Notes: generated by a model not told the origin, from the letters alone. DNA of 36,301 nt from Bacillota bacterium (GCA_023391275.1 JAEWBE010000091.1:1-36301); one strand, 5' to 3'. Counted from the first letter of the stretch, positions 1 to 8,687 are shown. Numbers and translations are program-made.

Positions 1-90
1 ACGGGGCCCGCAAACAAATTGCTGGCGGCCACGCTTTTTATATTTTCCAAGAAGAGAACTTGGGCAACCAGTTTTATCTGTATTAACGAT
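1..90. other. Window-edge stretch, no feature identified
   Basis: This short stretch lies downstream of the minus-strand diguanylate cyclase stop codon. I see no complete gene, no clear terminator hairpin and no RNA gene in it. It may belong to a gene that continues beyond the left edge. Confidence 0.4.
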
Positions 91-2169
91 TCAAGCGGAG
101 CCGTCAAATTCGGACAGCTGCTTCAGCTGCCCGCCGCAGTAAAGCCTGAACCTGTCTTTGCCGGAATTTTTTGCCCGGTACAGCGCCACATCGGCGTGCT
201 GGTAAAGTTCGGCGAAGGTTGTGCCGTCTGTGGGGGAAATCGCCGCGCCGACGCTTGCCGAAATTTTATATTCATCATTCCCGCCCGTATAAGCATCATG
301 GAAAATTGCACAGATTTCGTTCAGCTTGACTTCCAGCAAATCATCATCCGGCATATCCTTGACAAGAATCACAAATTCATCCCCGCCGACCCTGCCGACA
401 ATATCCGTTGCCCGGAACAGGTCTTTAATCCTCGCCGAAACTTTTTTCAGCACATTGTCGCCGTAAATGTGGCCGAGCGTGTCATTGATGCCCTTAAAAT
501 TATCAATATCCACAATAATAAATCCCTGGCGTTCCTCCGGGGGGCAGGTGCTCAGGTATTCCTCAATCATTGCCTCCGTTGTCACCTTATTATAAAGCTG
601 TGTGAGCAAATCCATTTTCGATTTGCTTTCCAATCTTTCAATTATCTTTTTTTGGTGGTCGGTGTCGCTGATCAGGCCAATTCCGCGGAACGGCTTTTTG
701 TCTTCATCATAGATTACCTTTATGCTTATGGTGCACCAGATATATTTACTGTTAATTGTTTTCATGCGGACGTCCACCGGCTTCGGCTGGATTCCGCGGC
801 GCGCTTCCCAGAAAAAGGCTGTAATAATCGCCCTGTCATTGGGATGAACCAGAGAAAAATTCGGAAGTTCCGAACCGGGGTTTTCGACTTCCAGCCCAAA
901 ACCGAATTTATTTGTCCAGTGAACCGTGTGGTACATGTGATTTTCATGGATATCCCATTCAAAAATCACCTGATTCGTCTCTTCCATCATCAACGCGTAG
1001 CGCGCTTCGCTTACTTTCAGTTCATCCGTATCTTCCTTGATCCGTTCCACCAGGTGATTGAACGAAAGCGCCATGATACCAAATTCCCCTTTGTAGGTTC
1101 CGCACAGCCGGGCGGAATAATCCCGCTGTTCCACACTGATAAATGCGGCGCACAGGTCGCGGATCGGGTTCAAGAACCGCTTGGCCGCCGAATAAGAGAT
1201 GTAAACAAGGATGAGCACAAAAATTAAAAGCGCTCCCCCGTAATACTGAAAAATTTTAATCAGCGGGTCCACCAGTTCCGACTGGGAAACCGTGCTTAAA
1301 ATTGCCCATCCGGTACCGGATATTTCCGAATAATATCCGGATTTATTCATCCCGTCTTCCCTGTACTTCAGAAAACCGCTTGGATTTGCCTGCCAGTCAA
1401 TCCTTTTCCATACGCTGTTATAAAAATCTTCGAACGCGGGCTGTGACAAATTATTAAGCGGGATATCCTGATCATCCGTGGTGCTGTCGCCGGCAATATT
1501 GCCCGAACTGTCAACCACCATTGTCCGGCCGGTATTCATAAAAGTTTGCCGGCCGACCATATCAAAATAGAACATGTCAATGGACGATTGAATAAATCCC
1601 CGGTAAACCCCATCCTGATAAATGGGAACAGCGATAACAAAATACTTGTTTCCGTCAATAAAATCTTTATCCTGCATTAAATCGGAAACATAAAGCCCGT
1701 AAGCCGGAACGGTGCGCATATCCACCTTCAGAAAAGACGGCTTCCCGATTAAGCGGCTGTCGTCCGAAGCAATAATGGTGTTCTTCACATTAATCAGGGA
1801 GGATCTTCTTACGAAGTTCCCTTTGGGGTTCCCTTCCCCTTCAATGGTCTGCTTCGCCGTCATGGTTTTAAAGGTCTCAATCACGTTGTTCAGTTCCGAT
1901 TCTGTTTCAGCAGGGTTATCCCCGGAATTGGAACGCAGAAGAAGATTTTTTACAGCGGGCAGGTCGGAGGCGACTTCCAGCGCCATTTTCCGCTGGGAAA
2001 AGAACTGGTTGATATTATCCGAAGTCAGCCGTGCGGTGCTTTCAATGTTGTTTTGAAGAACCTGAGCCGAATTCCTTCCGAAATATGTAACGCTGAATAT
2101 CATTATCAGAACAATCGGCAGAATCGACAGAAGGGAGAAAAGCATTGCAAGATAATTACGTATTCTCAT
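91..2169 (-). CDS. Membrane diguanylate cyclase with Cache, HAMP, PAS and GGDEF domains
   Basis: Predicted to make cyclic di-GMP from two GTP in response to an extracellular signal. The 692-residue product has a membrane segment at about 7-28, a large extracytoplasmic Cache-like region (about 35-300), a second membrane segment (about 307-328), a HAMP region (about 330-383), a PAS fold (about 395-505) and a C-terminal GGDEF domain (about 515-680). The GGDEF active-site motif is intact at 595-599. An RATD inhibitory-site motif (RxxD) sits five residues before it, at 586-589, so product inhibition is likely. No EAL domain is present. I chose the start at 2169 because GGGGGAAAG precedes that ATG; a longer reading frame to 2244 would run into the promoter. 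The gene appears monocistronic within the window. The ligand is unknown. Confidence 0.93.
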   Translation of the reverse strand: MRIRNYLAMLFSLLSILPIVLIMIFSVTYFGRNSAQVLQNNIESTARLTSDNINQFFSQRKMALEVASDLPAVKNLLLRSNSGDNPAETESELNNVIETFKTMTAKQTIEGEGNPKGNFVRRSSLINVKNTIIASDDSRLIGKPSFLKVDMRTVPAYGLYVSDLMQDKDFIDGNKYFVIAVPIYQDGVYRGFIQSSIDMFYFDMVGRQTFMNTGRTMVVDSSGNIAGDSTTDDQDIPLNNLSQPAFEDFYNSVWKRIDWQANPSGFLKYREDGMNKSGYYSEISGTGWAILSTVSQSELVDPLIKIFQYYGGALLIFVLILVYISYSAAKRFLNPIRDLCAAFISVEQRDYSARLCGTYKGEFGIMALSFNHLVERIKEDTDELKVSEARYALMMEETNQVIFEWDIHENHMYHTVHWTNKFGFGLEVENPGSELPNFSLVHPNDRAIITAFFWEARRGIQPKPVDVRMKTINSKYIWCTISIKVIYDEDKKPFRGIGLISDTDHQKKIIERLESKSKMDLLTQLYNKVTTEAMIEEYLSTCPPEERQGFIIVDIDNFKGINDTLGHIYGDNVLKKVSARIKDLFRATDIVGRVGGDEFVILVKDMPDDDLLEVKLNEICAIFHDAYTGGNDEYKISASVGAAISPTDGTTFAELYQHADVALYRAKNSGKDRFRLYCGGQLKQLSEFDGSA

Positions 2170-2242
2170 TATGCTTTCCCCCTTTGCCTGTACAACAATT
2201 CGGTCAATACAATTTTGTAAAAATTTGTAAACAAGCAACACC

Positions 2243-2270
2243 ATTATATCATTATTCCATAAAAATACAA
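2243..2270 (-). promoter_or_regulatory. Candidate promoter of the diguanylate cyclase gene
   Basis: On the minus strand there is a TATAAT -10 box (2248-2243) preceded by TG one base upstream, giving an extended -10. A weak TTGTAT -35 box (2270-2265) lies 16 bases away. The predicted 5' leader is about 65 bases. Confidence 0.55.
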
Positions 2271-2280
2271 TTGTATTTTT
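2261..2280. promoter_or_regulatory. 20-bp perfect palindrome over the -35 region
   Basis: AAAAATACAA is followed directly by its reverse complement TTGTATTTTT. It overlaps the candidate -35 box of the diguanylate cyclase promoter, which is a typical place for a repressor operator. No cognate regulator is identified. The remaining intergenic stretch 2281-2475 is AT-rich and shows nothing else I can support. Confidence 0.4.
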
Positions 2281-2472
2281 TATGCTTTTAAAACTTTTAT
2301 AGAAAATATTTTGAAAAATATGATTCTAACAAAAAATTAATAACCGCAATCGGCTTTTCGGACTTAAACTTTCGTGTTCCTCCCTGCAGTGTCGAAAAAG
2401 TAGATTTTAAGTATTAATTTAGCTAAAATTTCCGTTATTTGTAAATTTGGCATTTCATTTTAAAAAATATGG

Positions 2473-2506
2473 TGGTATAATATACCAAAATATATATTAA
2501 GGAGGT
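2473..2506 (+). promoter_or_regulatory. Extended -10 promoter and ribosome site of the secreted-protein gene
   Basis: A TG-G-TATAAT extended -10 (2473-2481) has no good -35 partner. A strong GGAGGT ribosome site (2501-2506) lies 10 bases before the ATG at 2517. Confidence 0.6.
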
Positions 2507-2516
2507 AAAATATTCC

Positions 2517-4058
2517 ATGAAAAAAATCGTATCCCTCGTCTGCGCGCTTGCTTTGATGATGACAATGTCTGTAACTGTGTTTGCGGCAGAGAATAATGGT
2601 TCTGAAATTACAACTGCCCTGCAGCAAACTTTTCGGATAGGCGATAATGTGTATTCTCTTCCCTCTTCCACGGTTGATCAAATAGGCACTTATTTAAGTC
2701 AGACACAGCATCAGATTACTTCTGCACAGGCCGACGATTATGTCGTTGCCATTAACGATGCGGTCGGCCGCATAAAATCTGCGGTCACATCCTCTCCCAC
2801 CCATGATTCTGATTTAAAAAATCTGTCCGGTGCCGATAGAAATTACATCCAAGCCCTGCTGAACAACGTTGCTCCCAGCAGCTTTTTATTTTCTACCGAC
2901 GGAACAAACATTATTATTGTGGACGGAGCCGGCAACGATGAAAGCATCGCAATTCCAAGTCTGGATGTTGCCTATTCCCCGGTGAGCTCGGACCATCCCA
3001 ACCATAACAGCGATACGGAAGAGTCCGCTCCGGCACAGGGCTCCGGCACAGTTAACACCTCAACGGACGCATCCGGAGCCACAACGGTTGCCGTAACGCC
3101 GGCTGTTGACTCAAGCCCGGTCGTTACCGGCAGCACCGCTTCGTTCGGCGTTACCATTCCTGCCGGCGCAGCTGACGTTATCACTACTGCGACCGCGCAA
3201 AATCCGGCCACAGTTACCATTGCGGCGCCAAGCGATACATTTGTGAACCAACTGAACACCAGTGCGGCAACTTCTGTTGCAATGACCGTGGCCGTTCCAC
3301 CGCAGGTGCTTAACAATACCAACCCGAATGTGAGCATCGCGCTCAATCTGGGCCAGGCTGTTTTAAACGCGGCAAAACAAACGCAGAAGGATTTGACGAT
3401 TGGCGTAGTTGACAGTTTGTCCAAACTGGAAATTTACAGCTGGACCTTCAAAGGTGCTGATCTGGCCAAATCCGCAGGTACGCTGAAAGACGTCAACATG
3501 GCTCTTGGTCTTTCAAACACAGCTGCGAACAGCGCAGTCAGCAAGGCTGTTCCTTCCGCAAACAAAGGTCTTTTGCTTGGTTTTGCGAACAACGGGGAAC
3601 TGCCCGCTCCCGCGACAATCAGAGTTTTCGCCGTGGATCGTTTCCCCGGCGCACAGGCTCTGTACCTGTATTATTATAATGATGCAACAAAACAGCTTGA
3701 AACGGTCGACCATCCCGTCAGCACCGTGGACAGCATGGGCTACGCGAACCTTACAATCAATCACTGTTCACAATATGTCCTTCTGCCCCAGCAGGTGGCG
3801 GCGGCCAGCCCGGTTAAACTTGACACAGGGAAAAACCTGACGGTCAAATCCGGAAAGACCTACCAGTTCAAATTAACCGCTTCTTCAAAGCCAACCTTTG
3901 CTTCCGGCAACAATTCCGTGTTTAAGGTAGCTGCGAACGGTTCCAAAGGAAACAATTACTTCTTTACGGTGACCGCGGTCGGTAAAGCCGGACAGGGCGC
4001 CGGTTTCTACCTGAACGGGGAAAAATCCCCCCGTACGGTCGGTACGATTGTAAAGTAA
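2517..4058 (+). CDS. Secreted multi-domain surface protein of unknown function
   Basis: The 513-residue product starts with a signal peptide (about 1-24, ending VFAA) and should be exported. Residues about 30-125 form a helical-looking domain with an ITSAQAD motif that resembles the N-terminal domain of the protein encoded at 4324. A Ser/Thr/Ala-rich linker (about 155-190) follows. Next is a beta-type module (about 190-425) ending in the pattern DRFPGAQALYLYYYN and HCSQYVLL, which recurs in clostridial secreted proteins. The C-terminal beta domain (about 430-513) carries KSGKTYQFKLTASSKPTF and also resembles a recurrent clostridial extracellular module; both resemblances are from memory. There is no LPxTG motif and no C-terminal membrane anchor, so release or non-covalent wall attachment is likely. 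It has its own promoter and a strong terminator. No enzymatic motif is recognised. Confidence 0.85.
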   Translation: MKKIVSLVCALALMMTMSVTVFAAENNGSEITTALQQTFRIGDNVYSLPSSTVDQIGTYLSQTQHQITSAQADDYVVAINDAVGRIKSAVTSSPTHDSDLKNLSGADRNYIQALLNNVAPSSFLFSTDGTNIIIVDGAGNDESIAIPSLDVAYSPVSSDHPNHNSDTEESAPAQGSGTVNTSTDASGATTVAVTPAVDSSPVVTGSTASFGVTIPAGAADVITTATAQNPATVTIAAPSDTFVNQLNTSAATSVAMTVAVPPQVLNNTNPNVSIALNLGQAVLNAAKQTQKDLTIGVVDSLSKLEIYSWTFKGADLAKSAGTLKDVNMALGLSNTAANSAVSKAVPSANKGLLLGFANNGELPAPATIRVFAVDRFPGAQALYLYYYNDATKQLETVDHPVSTVDSMGYANLTINHCSQYVLLPQQVAAASPVKLDTGKNLTVKSGKTYQFKLTASSKPTFASGNNSVFKVAANGSKGNNYFFTVTAVGKAGQGAGFYLNGEKSPRTVGTIVK

Positions 4059-4091
4059 TATTATTTATCCATACAGTTGGGTTTCTTGTTC

Positions 4092-4133
4092 AACCGGCAG
4101 TCTGAGCTGTGCAGCTCAGACTGCCGGTTTTTA
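4092..4133 (+). terminator. Rho-independent terminator
   Basis: An 18-bp perfect stem (4092-4109 with 4112-4129) is followed by a short T run. It lies 33 bases after the secreted-protein stop codon and separates that gene from the sortase operon. Confidence 0.9.
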
Positions 4134-4240
4134 CGTGAAGCCGCACATACCAGCTTGTGCTGCGGCCCATAAATCAAAGGGGCTTTTGGTCGAAATATGG
4201 TGAAAAAAGGAAATTTTCTATTTTATTTTAGGCCCGAAAG

Positions 4241-4314
4241 TGCTATACTAAGATAGATTTAAGATGAGAATTTCAATAATCACTAAGTCTGATCATTTTT
4301 TAATATTTGGAGGC
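4241..4314 (+). promoter_or_regulatory. Extended -10 promoter and ribosome site of the sortase operon
   Basis: TG-C-TATACT (4241-4249) is an extended -10 without a recognisable -35. The ribosome site GGAGGC (4309-4314) lies 9 bases before the ATG at 4324 and decides that start over an upstream in-frame ATG at 4264. The same extended -10 style precedes the paralogous gene at 2517, so the two units may be co-regulated. Confidence 0.55.
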
Positions 4315-4323
4315 GCAATACAA

Positions 4324-4878
4324 ATGAAGAAATTATTCATCTCTCTTTTTTCGTTCCTTTTACTGTTTTCCATTTCGGTTCCTGCGGCGGCGGCATCCAA
4401 TTCAGATGCAATCCTTTCTGCTTTACGGTCCGGCGTCAATGTGAACGGGCAGACAGTCGCCATACCGGTAAACTACGTCAATCAGGCCGAAAATTATTTT
4501 GCGTCTCATCAAATTACAGATGCGCAGGCCAATTATATCCTTGCGCGGGTAAATGCTGCAAAAGCATCAATTCAAGCGGCAGGCGTTACGGATTTATCAA
4601 AAATAGATGCAAATACAAAACGGAAAATCATTTCAGATGCCCAGTCCGCGGCAAATAATATCGATTTGAAGCTTACGGTCGGCGCGGACAAAAACGTGAA
4701 GATTGCCGATTCAAACGGCACGGTTGTTTTCGCCGGAGGGAATACGATTAAAACAACCGGACTTCAAATAAACTGGGCAGCCTGTCTTCTTCCTGTGGGG
4801 CTGTTCCTGATCGGCGTCGCCGGTATTTGCAGCTTTTTGATTCACAGATTTAAACTGCTGGAGATCAGGGACATATGA
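4324..4878 (+). CDS. Secreted, membrane-anchored protein; candidate sortase substrate
   Basis: The 184-residue product has a signal peptide (about 1-24, ending AAAA), an extracellular domain (about 26-138), one membrane segment (about 151-173) and a short tail beginning HRFK. The extracellular domain resembles the N-terminal domain of the 2517 gene product; both carry a matching ITxAQA motif, with similar lengths around it. The C-terminus has the layout of a sortase sorting signal: IKTTG at 142-146, then a hydrophobic stretch, then a positively charged tail. The motif is not canonical LPxTG. The gene overlaps the sortase gene by ATGA, implying translational coupling and supporting an enzyme-substrate pairing. 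It could instead be a plain membrane protein that never meets the sortase. No family name is recognised. Confidence 0.82.
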   Translation: MKKLFISLFSFLLLFSISVPAAAASNSDAILSALRSGVNVNGQTVAIPVNYVNQAENYFASHQITDAQANYILARVNAAKASIQAAGVTDLSKIDANTKRKIISDAQSAANNIDLKLTVGADKNVKIADSNGTVVFAGGNTIKTTGLQINWAACLLPVGLFLIGVAGICSFLIHRFKLLEIRDI

Positions 4879-5543
4879 ACCATATCCCGTCCGGAAAAGG
4901 CCATAAAAAAGCTTTTCTCCTGTATCCTGTTTTATTTTTGCTTTTTGGCTACCTGTTTATATTCCTTGCTTTTTCCCCGATGTTGAGTTCCGTGCTGTCC
5001 GTGACAGATCTGCTGTTTTTAAATACCGGCAATCAACCGGATAAACTGTCGGTTAATATTTTCACACAGGCCCCGTTGACCGATGCAAAAACAATTAAAA
5101 TGAGCGCCGTCACCTTCCCACAATTCGGCGCGCGGTTCGGGCAGCTGTCAATTCCGACGGCATCCGTGAAAGCCGACCTTTATTTTGGCGATGATACCAA
5201 AGAACTGAAAAGCGGTGTGGGATTGTATAACGGCAGCTTTATCCCCGGATACGGAAAAACCATCTTAATTGCCGGACATAATCATACCTATTTTCATACG
5301 CTGGGAACTGCAAAAATCGGCGACAGCGTCAACATTGACACCAGTTATGGAAAATACGTATATCAAATCACAAAGACGCAGGTCAAATCTGCAACAGATA
5401 AAACAGCTTATGATCTGTCAAGCGAAAACGAGAATTTGATTTTATACACCTGTTATCCATTTGACTGCATTGGGTTGACGCCACAAAGATATTACGTGTA
5501 TGCAAAGTATGTTTCCGGTCCCAAAATCGATAAACAAGGATGA
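4875..5543 (+). CDS. Class D sortase
   Basis: A membrane-anchored cysteine transpeptidase that should cleave a C-terminal sorting signal and attach the protein to the cell wall. The 222-residue product has one N-terminal membrane segment (about 13-35) and an extracellular sortase fold. The catalytic residues are visible as His135 in AGHNHTYF, Cys193 in LYTCYPF and Arg205 in TPQRYYVYA. The TCYPF context and the single N-terminal anchor fit class D better than classes A to C. It overlaps the upstream membrane protein by four bases and is followed within 9 bases by another membrane protein, so all three are probably one operon. Canonical LPxTG substrates are absent from the window. Confidence 0.9.
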   Translation: MNHIPSGKGHKKAFLLYPVLFLLFGYLFIFLAFSPMLSSVLSVTDLLFLNTGNQPDKLSVNIFTQAPLTDAKTIKMSAVTFPQFGARFGQLSIPTASVKADLYFGDDTKELKSGVGLYNGSFIPGYGKTILIAGHNHTYFHTLGTAKIGDSVNIDTSYGKYVYQITKTQVKSATDKTAYDLSSENENLILYTCYPFDCIGLTPQRYYVYAKYVSGPKIDKQG

Positions 5544-5552
5544 AAATAACTC

Positions 5553-6395
5553 ATGACGAAAACCGGCAGTTCTAACCTGAGAAGCATATTGACAATTGTA
5601 TTCTCTTTTTTTATCTCTTTTTTTTTGTTTTTATTGTGCGGTATCATTATTGTGCAGAGCACAGTCTTCAACCCCGATTTTATGCGCAGCCAGTTAAGTA
5701 AAAGCCATTATTATGAAAATGTGACCGCTGAAGTGGAAGACGCTTTTATTTCCTACGGCTCTGCCAGCGGATTTGACGAGCCGTTTTTTAAAACTGTAAT
5801 TGATTTAAACAATGTTCAGCTTAATGTAAATGAATCATTGAGCGTTTTATACGGCAGCAGTAAAGCCACGGCAGATACAACTGATTTTGAGCAAAAACTA
5901 AAAACGAAGCTGACGGAAAACGTAAAAAACAGAGGAATTTCCGTTACTGCCGATACAGAAAAGGGACTTCAGCTTTTGGCCAAGACCTGCGCAGACACTT
6001 ACACACAATACATCAGCATCCCTTATGCAAAAGAGCTGGCCGTTATTCTTCAAACATTGAAAAAGCCCCTTATATACGCCGAAATAGCTTTGTCTTTATT
6101 CATTATCATTCTTGCAATTTTAATTTCCGCCTTAAACAGATGGCGCCACAGGGCAATTCGCGCATATATTTATGCTGTATCCGGAACAATGCTTATGCTT
6201 TTCGTCCTTTTTGTCACTCTTCTGCTCTCCGGAAAAATCAACAGAATTGCGCTGATCAGCAAATCCCTGTATGAATTTTTTGTTTGCTACCTGACGGGCT
6301 TTGCTTTTTTGTTTTTACAGTTTACACTTATTCTGGGTGTCGTTCTGGCAATTCTGGCACTGCTTTATCGTTCCATGCTAAAACAGATACACTAA
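5553..6395 (+). CDS. Four-helix membrane protein of the sortase operon, unknown function
   Basis: The 280-residue product has membrane segments at about 11-35, 172-194, 202-226 and 242-272. Between the first two lies an extracytoplasmic region of about 135 residues with no cysteine pair or catalytic motif that I can identify. AAGGA within the end of the sortase gene serves as ribosome site. I do not recognise the family. Its place as third gene of the sortase operon, before a strong terminator, suggests an accessory role in processing or placing the anchored protein, but this is inference from position only. Confidence 0.78.
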   Translation: MTKTGSSNLRSILTIVFSFFISFFLFLLCGIIIVQSTVFNPDFMRSQLSKSHYYENVTAEVEDAFISYGSASGFDEPFFKTVIDLNNVQLNVNESLSVLYGSSKATADTTDFEQKLKTKLTENVKNRGISVTADTEKGLQLLAKTCADTYTQYISIPYAKELAVILQTLKKPLIYAEIALSLFIIILAILISALNRWRHRAIRAYIYAVSGTMLMLFVLFVTLLLSGKINRIALISKSLYEFFVCYLTGFAFLFLQFTLILGVVLAILALLYRSMLKQIH

Positions 6396-6437
6396 ACTGA
6401 GTTATTGTTCTGCCGCGCTGAGCCGCGGGATAAAATC

Positions 6438-6482
6438 AAAAAACTCTTTGTCGCGGAATAAAATCCCGACAAAGAGTTTTTT
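6438..6482. terminator. Bidirectional terminator between convergent operons
   Basis: A 13-bp stem (6441-6453 with 6467-6479) is flanked by an A run on the left and a T run on the right, so it can act on both strands. It ends the sortase operon and the CpsB-kinase operon. Confidence 0.88.
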
Positions 6483-7203
6483 ATTGGCCTTGGATAATAC
6501 GCAGGGAATTGTTCATCAGATTTTCAACAAACTCCCCGCTTAATTTTTTCCGGATGACCTGAATCCCATTTTGATATTGCGGAGCCCTGGTCGTCAGATT
6601 ATGACAATCCGTACCCACGACATGCACCAAATCTTCCCTGATAAAACCGAGAAGCGTCCTTCGCTGCAGAAAGCCGTCCGTTAAAGAGTTCAAATTAATT
6701 TGGGCCAGGCAGCCCATGTCAATCAGACGATACAGGCATTCCTTATCTTTCAGCAGTTGCGGGTAACGTTCAATATGAGCCAGTATCGGAATTACATTCA
6801 GCGTCCCAATCAAACGCGAAATCCTGTCAAACATCGCTTCTGAAAAGCGGCAGGAAAACGGCAGTTCGGTCAAAAGATACTTGCCCGAATTCACGCAAAG
6901 CGCCGAGATATTTTCATAATTGAAAATATAATCCGTAAAATACATTTCACATGCGGGAACGACTTCAAGCTCCAATTGTTCCGCAATTGGAGCGAGCAAT
7001 TGAAAAGCTGCGGCCCGGCGCTCTAAAAAATCGGCCAGATTTTCCCTGTCCGTATAAAAGTGAGGAGTTAAAACAACCGTTTTAACCCCTTGCTGCTTTA
7101 ATTGCTCCAGCATTTTGGCGGAAGTCGGGGAATCCGGCGCTCCGTCATCCATATTCGGAAGAATATGAGTATGAAAGTCAATAAAACAATCTTTATGATC
7201 CAT
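6481..7203 (-). CDS. cpsB: CpsB/CapC-type PHP-family tyrosine-protein phosphatase
   Basis: Predicted metal-dependent phosphatase that removes phosphate from the tyrosine cluster of the neighbouring kinase and so controls exopolysaccharide chain length or export. The 240-residue product carries the PHP metal-binding motifs in order: FHTHILP near the N-terminus, TPHFY, AHIERYP and VGTDCHN near the C-terminus. This layout matches the Gram-positive CpsB/YwqE family and its usual length. I chose the ATG at 7203, which lies inside the last codons of the kinase gene (11-base overlap); in-frame ATGs at 7212 and 7221 are possible alternatives. It is the last gene of the minus-strand unit and runs into the bidirectional terminator. 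Confidence 0.92.
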   Translation of the reverse strand: MDHKDCFIDFHTHILPNMDDGAPDSPTSAKMLEQLKQQGVKTVVLTPHFYTDRENLADFLERRAAAFQLLAPIAEQLELEVVPACEMYFTDYIFNYENISALCVNSGKYLLTELPFSCRFSEAMFDRISRLIGTLNVIPILAHIERYPQLLKDKECLYRLIDMGCLAQINLNSLTDGFLQRRTLLGFIREDLVHVVGTDCHNLTTRAPQYQNGIQVIRKKLSGEFVENLMNNSLRIIQGQ

Positions 7204-7912
7204 AGGTTTCATATCCGTCATATTGTCCGTAACGGTACTGATAGCTCCCCTTGCCCTGTCCCTTAGTACCATTTAAAATAATACCCAGTATCTTTGCATT
7301 GACCATTTCCAGGCTTTTAACTGTCTTATTTAATTCCGGATAAGTGGAAGAGTCCTCCCGGACAACAAGGATAACGCCATCGGAAAGTTTAATCAGCGGC
7401 AGGGCGTCCACCACCACATTTAAAGGCGGTGTATCTATAATAATATAATCGAACTGCGTTTCCACCTCTTTTAAGAAGGCCGCCATTTCATCGCTTGCAA
7501 GCAGTTCCGAAGGATTCGGTATAATAACCCCCGCACAGATAACCGACAAATTCTGATACTCGGTCTTATGTACGATCTGTTCCATTTCACTCATATGCCC
7601 TAAAAAATTGGTCAGCCCGGGCGTATTGTTGAAATCAAAAAATTGATTCACCTTCGGTTTCCGCAAATCCGCATCAATTAAAAGAACCTTCAGATTCATC
7701 TGTGCAAGCGAAATTGCAACATGCACCGCAGTTGTCGTTTTGCCTTCTCCGGAAAGGGAGCTTGATACAACTACTTTTTTGCACCCCGGTTTAAGCAAAG
7801 AAAACATAATATTCGTGCGAACCACTTTATAGGATTCTGTAACTTTAAACTTTAATTTGGCGTCCATCTGGGTATTCGAGATGATGGCCCTCTGCCGCGC
7901 ATGACGTTTCAT
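7193..7912 (-). CDS. cpsD: CpsD/CapB-type bacterial tyrosine kinase (cytoplasmic domain)
   Basis: A BY-kinase that autophosphorylates on C-terminal tyrosines and regulates the Wzx/Wzy export machinery. The 239-residue product shows Walker A (SLSGEGKTTT, about 52-61), the BY-kinase-specific Walker A' (LLIDADLRKP, about 77-86), Walker B (IIIDTPP, about 156-162) and a terminal cluster of six tyrosines between 224 and 237. It has no membrane segment, as expected in Firmicutes, where the activating transmembrane partner is a separate protein (here encoded at 7933). The gene follows that partner by 20 bases and overlaps the phosphatase gene, forming the classical three-gene phosphoregulatory set. 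Confidence 0.95.
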   Translation of the reverse strand: MKRHARQRAIISNTQMDAKLKFKVTESYKVVRTNIMFSLLKPGCKKVVVSSSLSGEGKTTTAVHVAISLAQMNLKVLLIDADLRKPKVNQFFDFNNTPGLTNFLGHMSEMEQIVHKTEYQNLSVICAGVIIPNPSELLASDEMAAFLKEVETQFDYIIIDTPPLNVVVDALPLIKLSDGVILVVREDSSTYPELNKTVKSLEMVNAKILGIILNGTKGQGKGSYQYRYGQYDGYETYGS

Positions 7913-7932
7913 CGTTTATCCGTCTTCCTTTC

Positions 7933-8631
7933 TCAGGAAAAAATATTCTTAGTGTTATGAATTTCGAACGCGGGAATCGACCCCAGAATCGGAATATTAT
8001 ACTTTGCCATCAGGTCTTCTTCCTGTTTGATTCGAACATCCAGCATTTCTTTCAGGAGCACGTAGAGCACCGCTATTACAATCCCAAGAAGGAACCCGAC
8101 AATACTGTCAAGCAAAAGGTTCGGCGACGACGCGCGGGAAGGGAAACTGGCGGAATCCACAACCTTCAGCAGTGCGGATTCTTTAATCGAACTGATTGTC
8201 TGGGGCGCCAATGCGGTAATTGTGTCCGCAATTTTTTTAGACTCCTCCGGGTTGTGCGATGACACCAGCACTTGAAAGACTTCGGTGTCATTCAAAATGG
8301 AGAAATTAATCATTTTCTTTAAATCCTCAATAGAATAATCCAGTCCCGCTTTATCCTTTACGGATTTATAAAAACTGTCGGTGCGCAGCATTTCTATATA
8401 AGTATTAACTACTTTCTGTGCATAGTTCAAATCATTCAGATCATTGTAATTGGTGGTGTTTTTACTCTCTTCCTTTGTATATACATATAATTTTACAGAA
8501 GAAATATAGGTAGGTCTTACAATAAATTTGAAAATTGAAAAAGCGCCGGCAAGCCCCACCGTGGCACAAATTATAATACAAAGTAAGTTTTTTATAATAA
8601 TTTTAAATAAATCTTTAACCGAAATATCCAT
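7933..8631 (-). CDS. cpsC: CpsC/Wzz-type polysaccharide co-polymerase and kinase activator
   Basis: A membrane protein expected to set exopolysaccharide chain length and to activate the tyrosine kinase through its cytoplasmic C-terminus. The 232-residue product has membrane segments at about 15-36 and 176-198 flanking an extracellular, partly coiled-coil region. The proline/serine stretch SFPSRASSPN just before the second segment is typical of the Wzz family. The cytoplasmic tail after about 200 matches the activator part of CpsC/CapA. It is the first gene of the minus-strand unit, transcribed from a strong promoter at 8716-8688. Confidence 0.93.
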   Translation of the reverse strand: MDISVKDLFKIIIKNLLCIIICATVGLAGAFSIFKFIVRPTYISSVKLYVYTKEESKNTTNYNDLNDLNYAQKVVNTYIEMLRTDSFYKSVKDKAGLDYSIEDLKKMINFSILNDTEVFQVLVSSHNPEESKKIADTITALAPQTISSIKESALLKVVDSASFPSRASSPNLLLDSIVGFLLGIVIAVLYVLLKEMLDVRIKQEEDLMAKYNIPILGSIPAFEIHNTKNIFS

Positions 8632-8687
8632 TCCCCTGCTCCCAGCTCGTTAAATTTTCGACTGCATTCGACTTACACGCGTACAAT

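Noticed and set aside
19..1227. A 402-codon open frame on the plus strand
   Set aside because: It is antisense to the diguanylate cyclase, has no domain pattern or ribosome site, and reflects the composition of the real gene.
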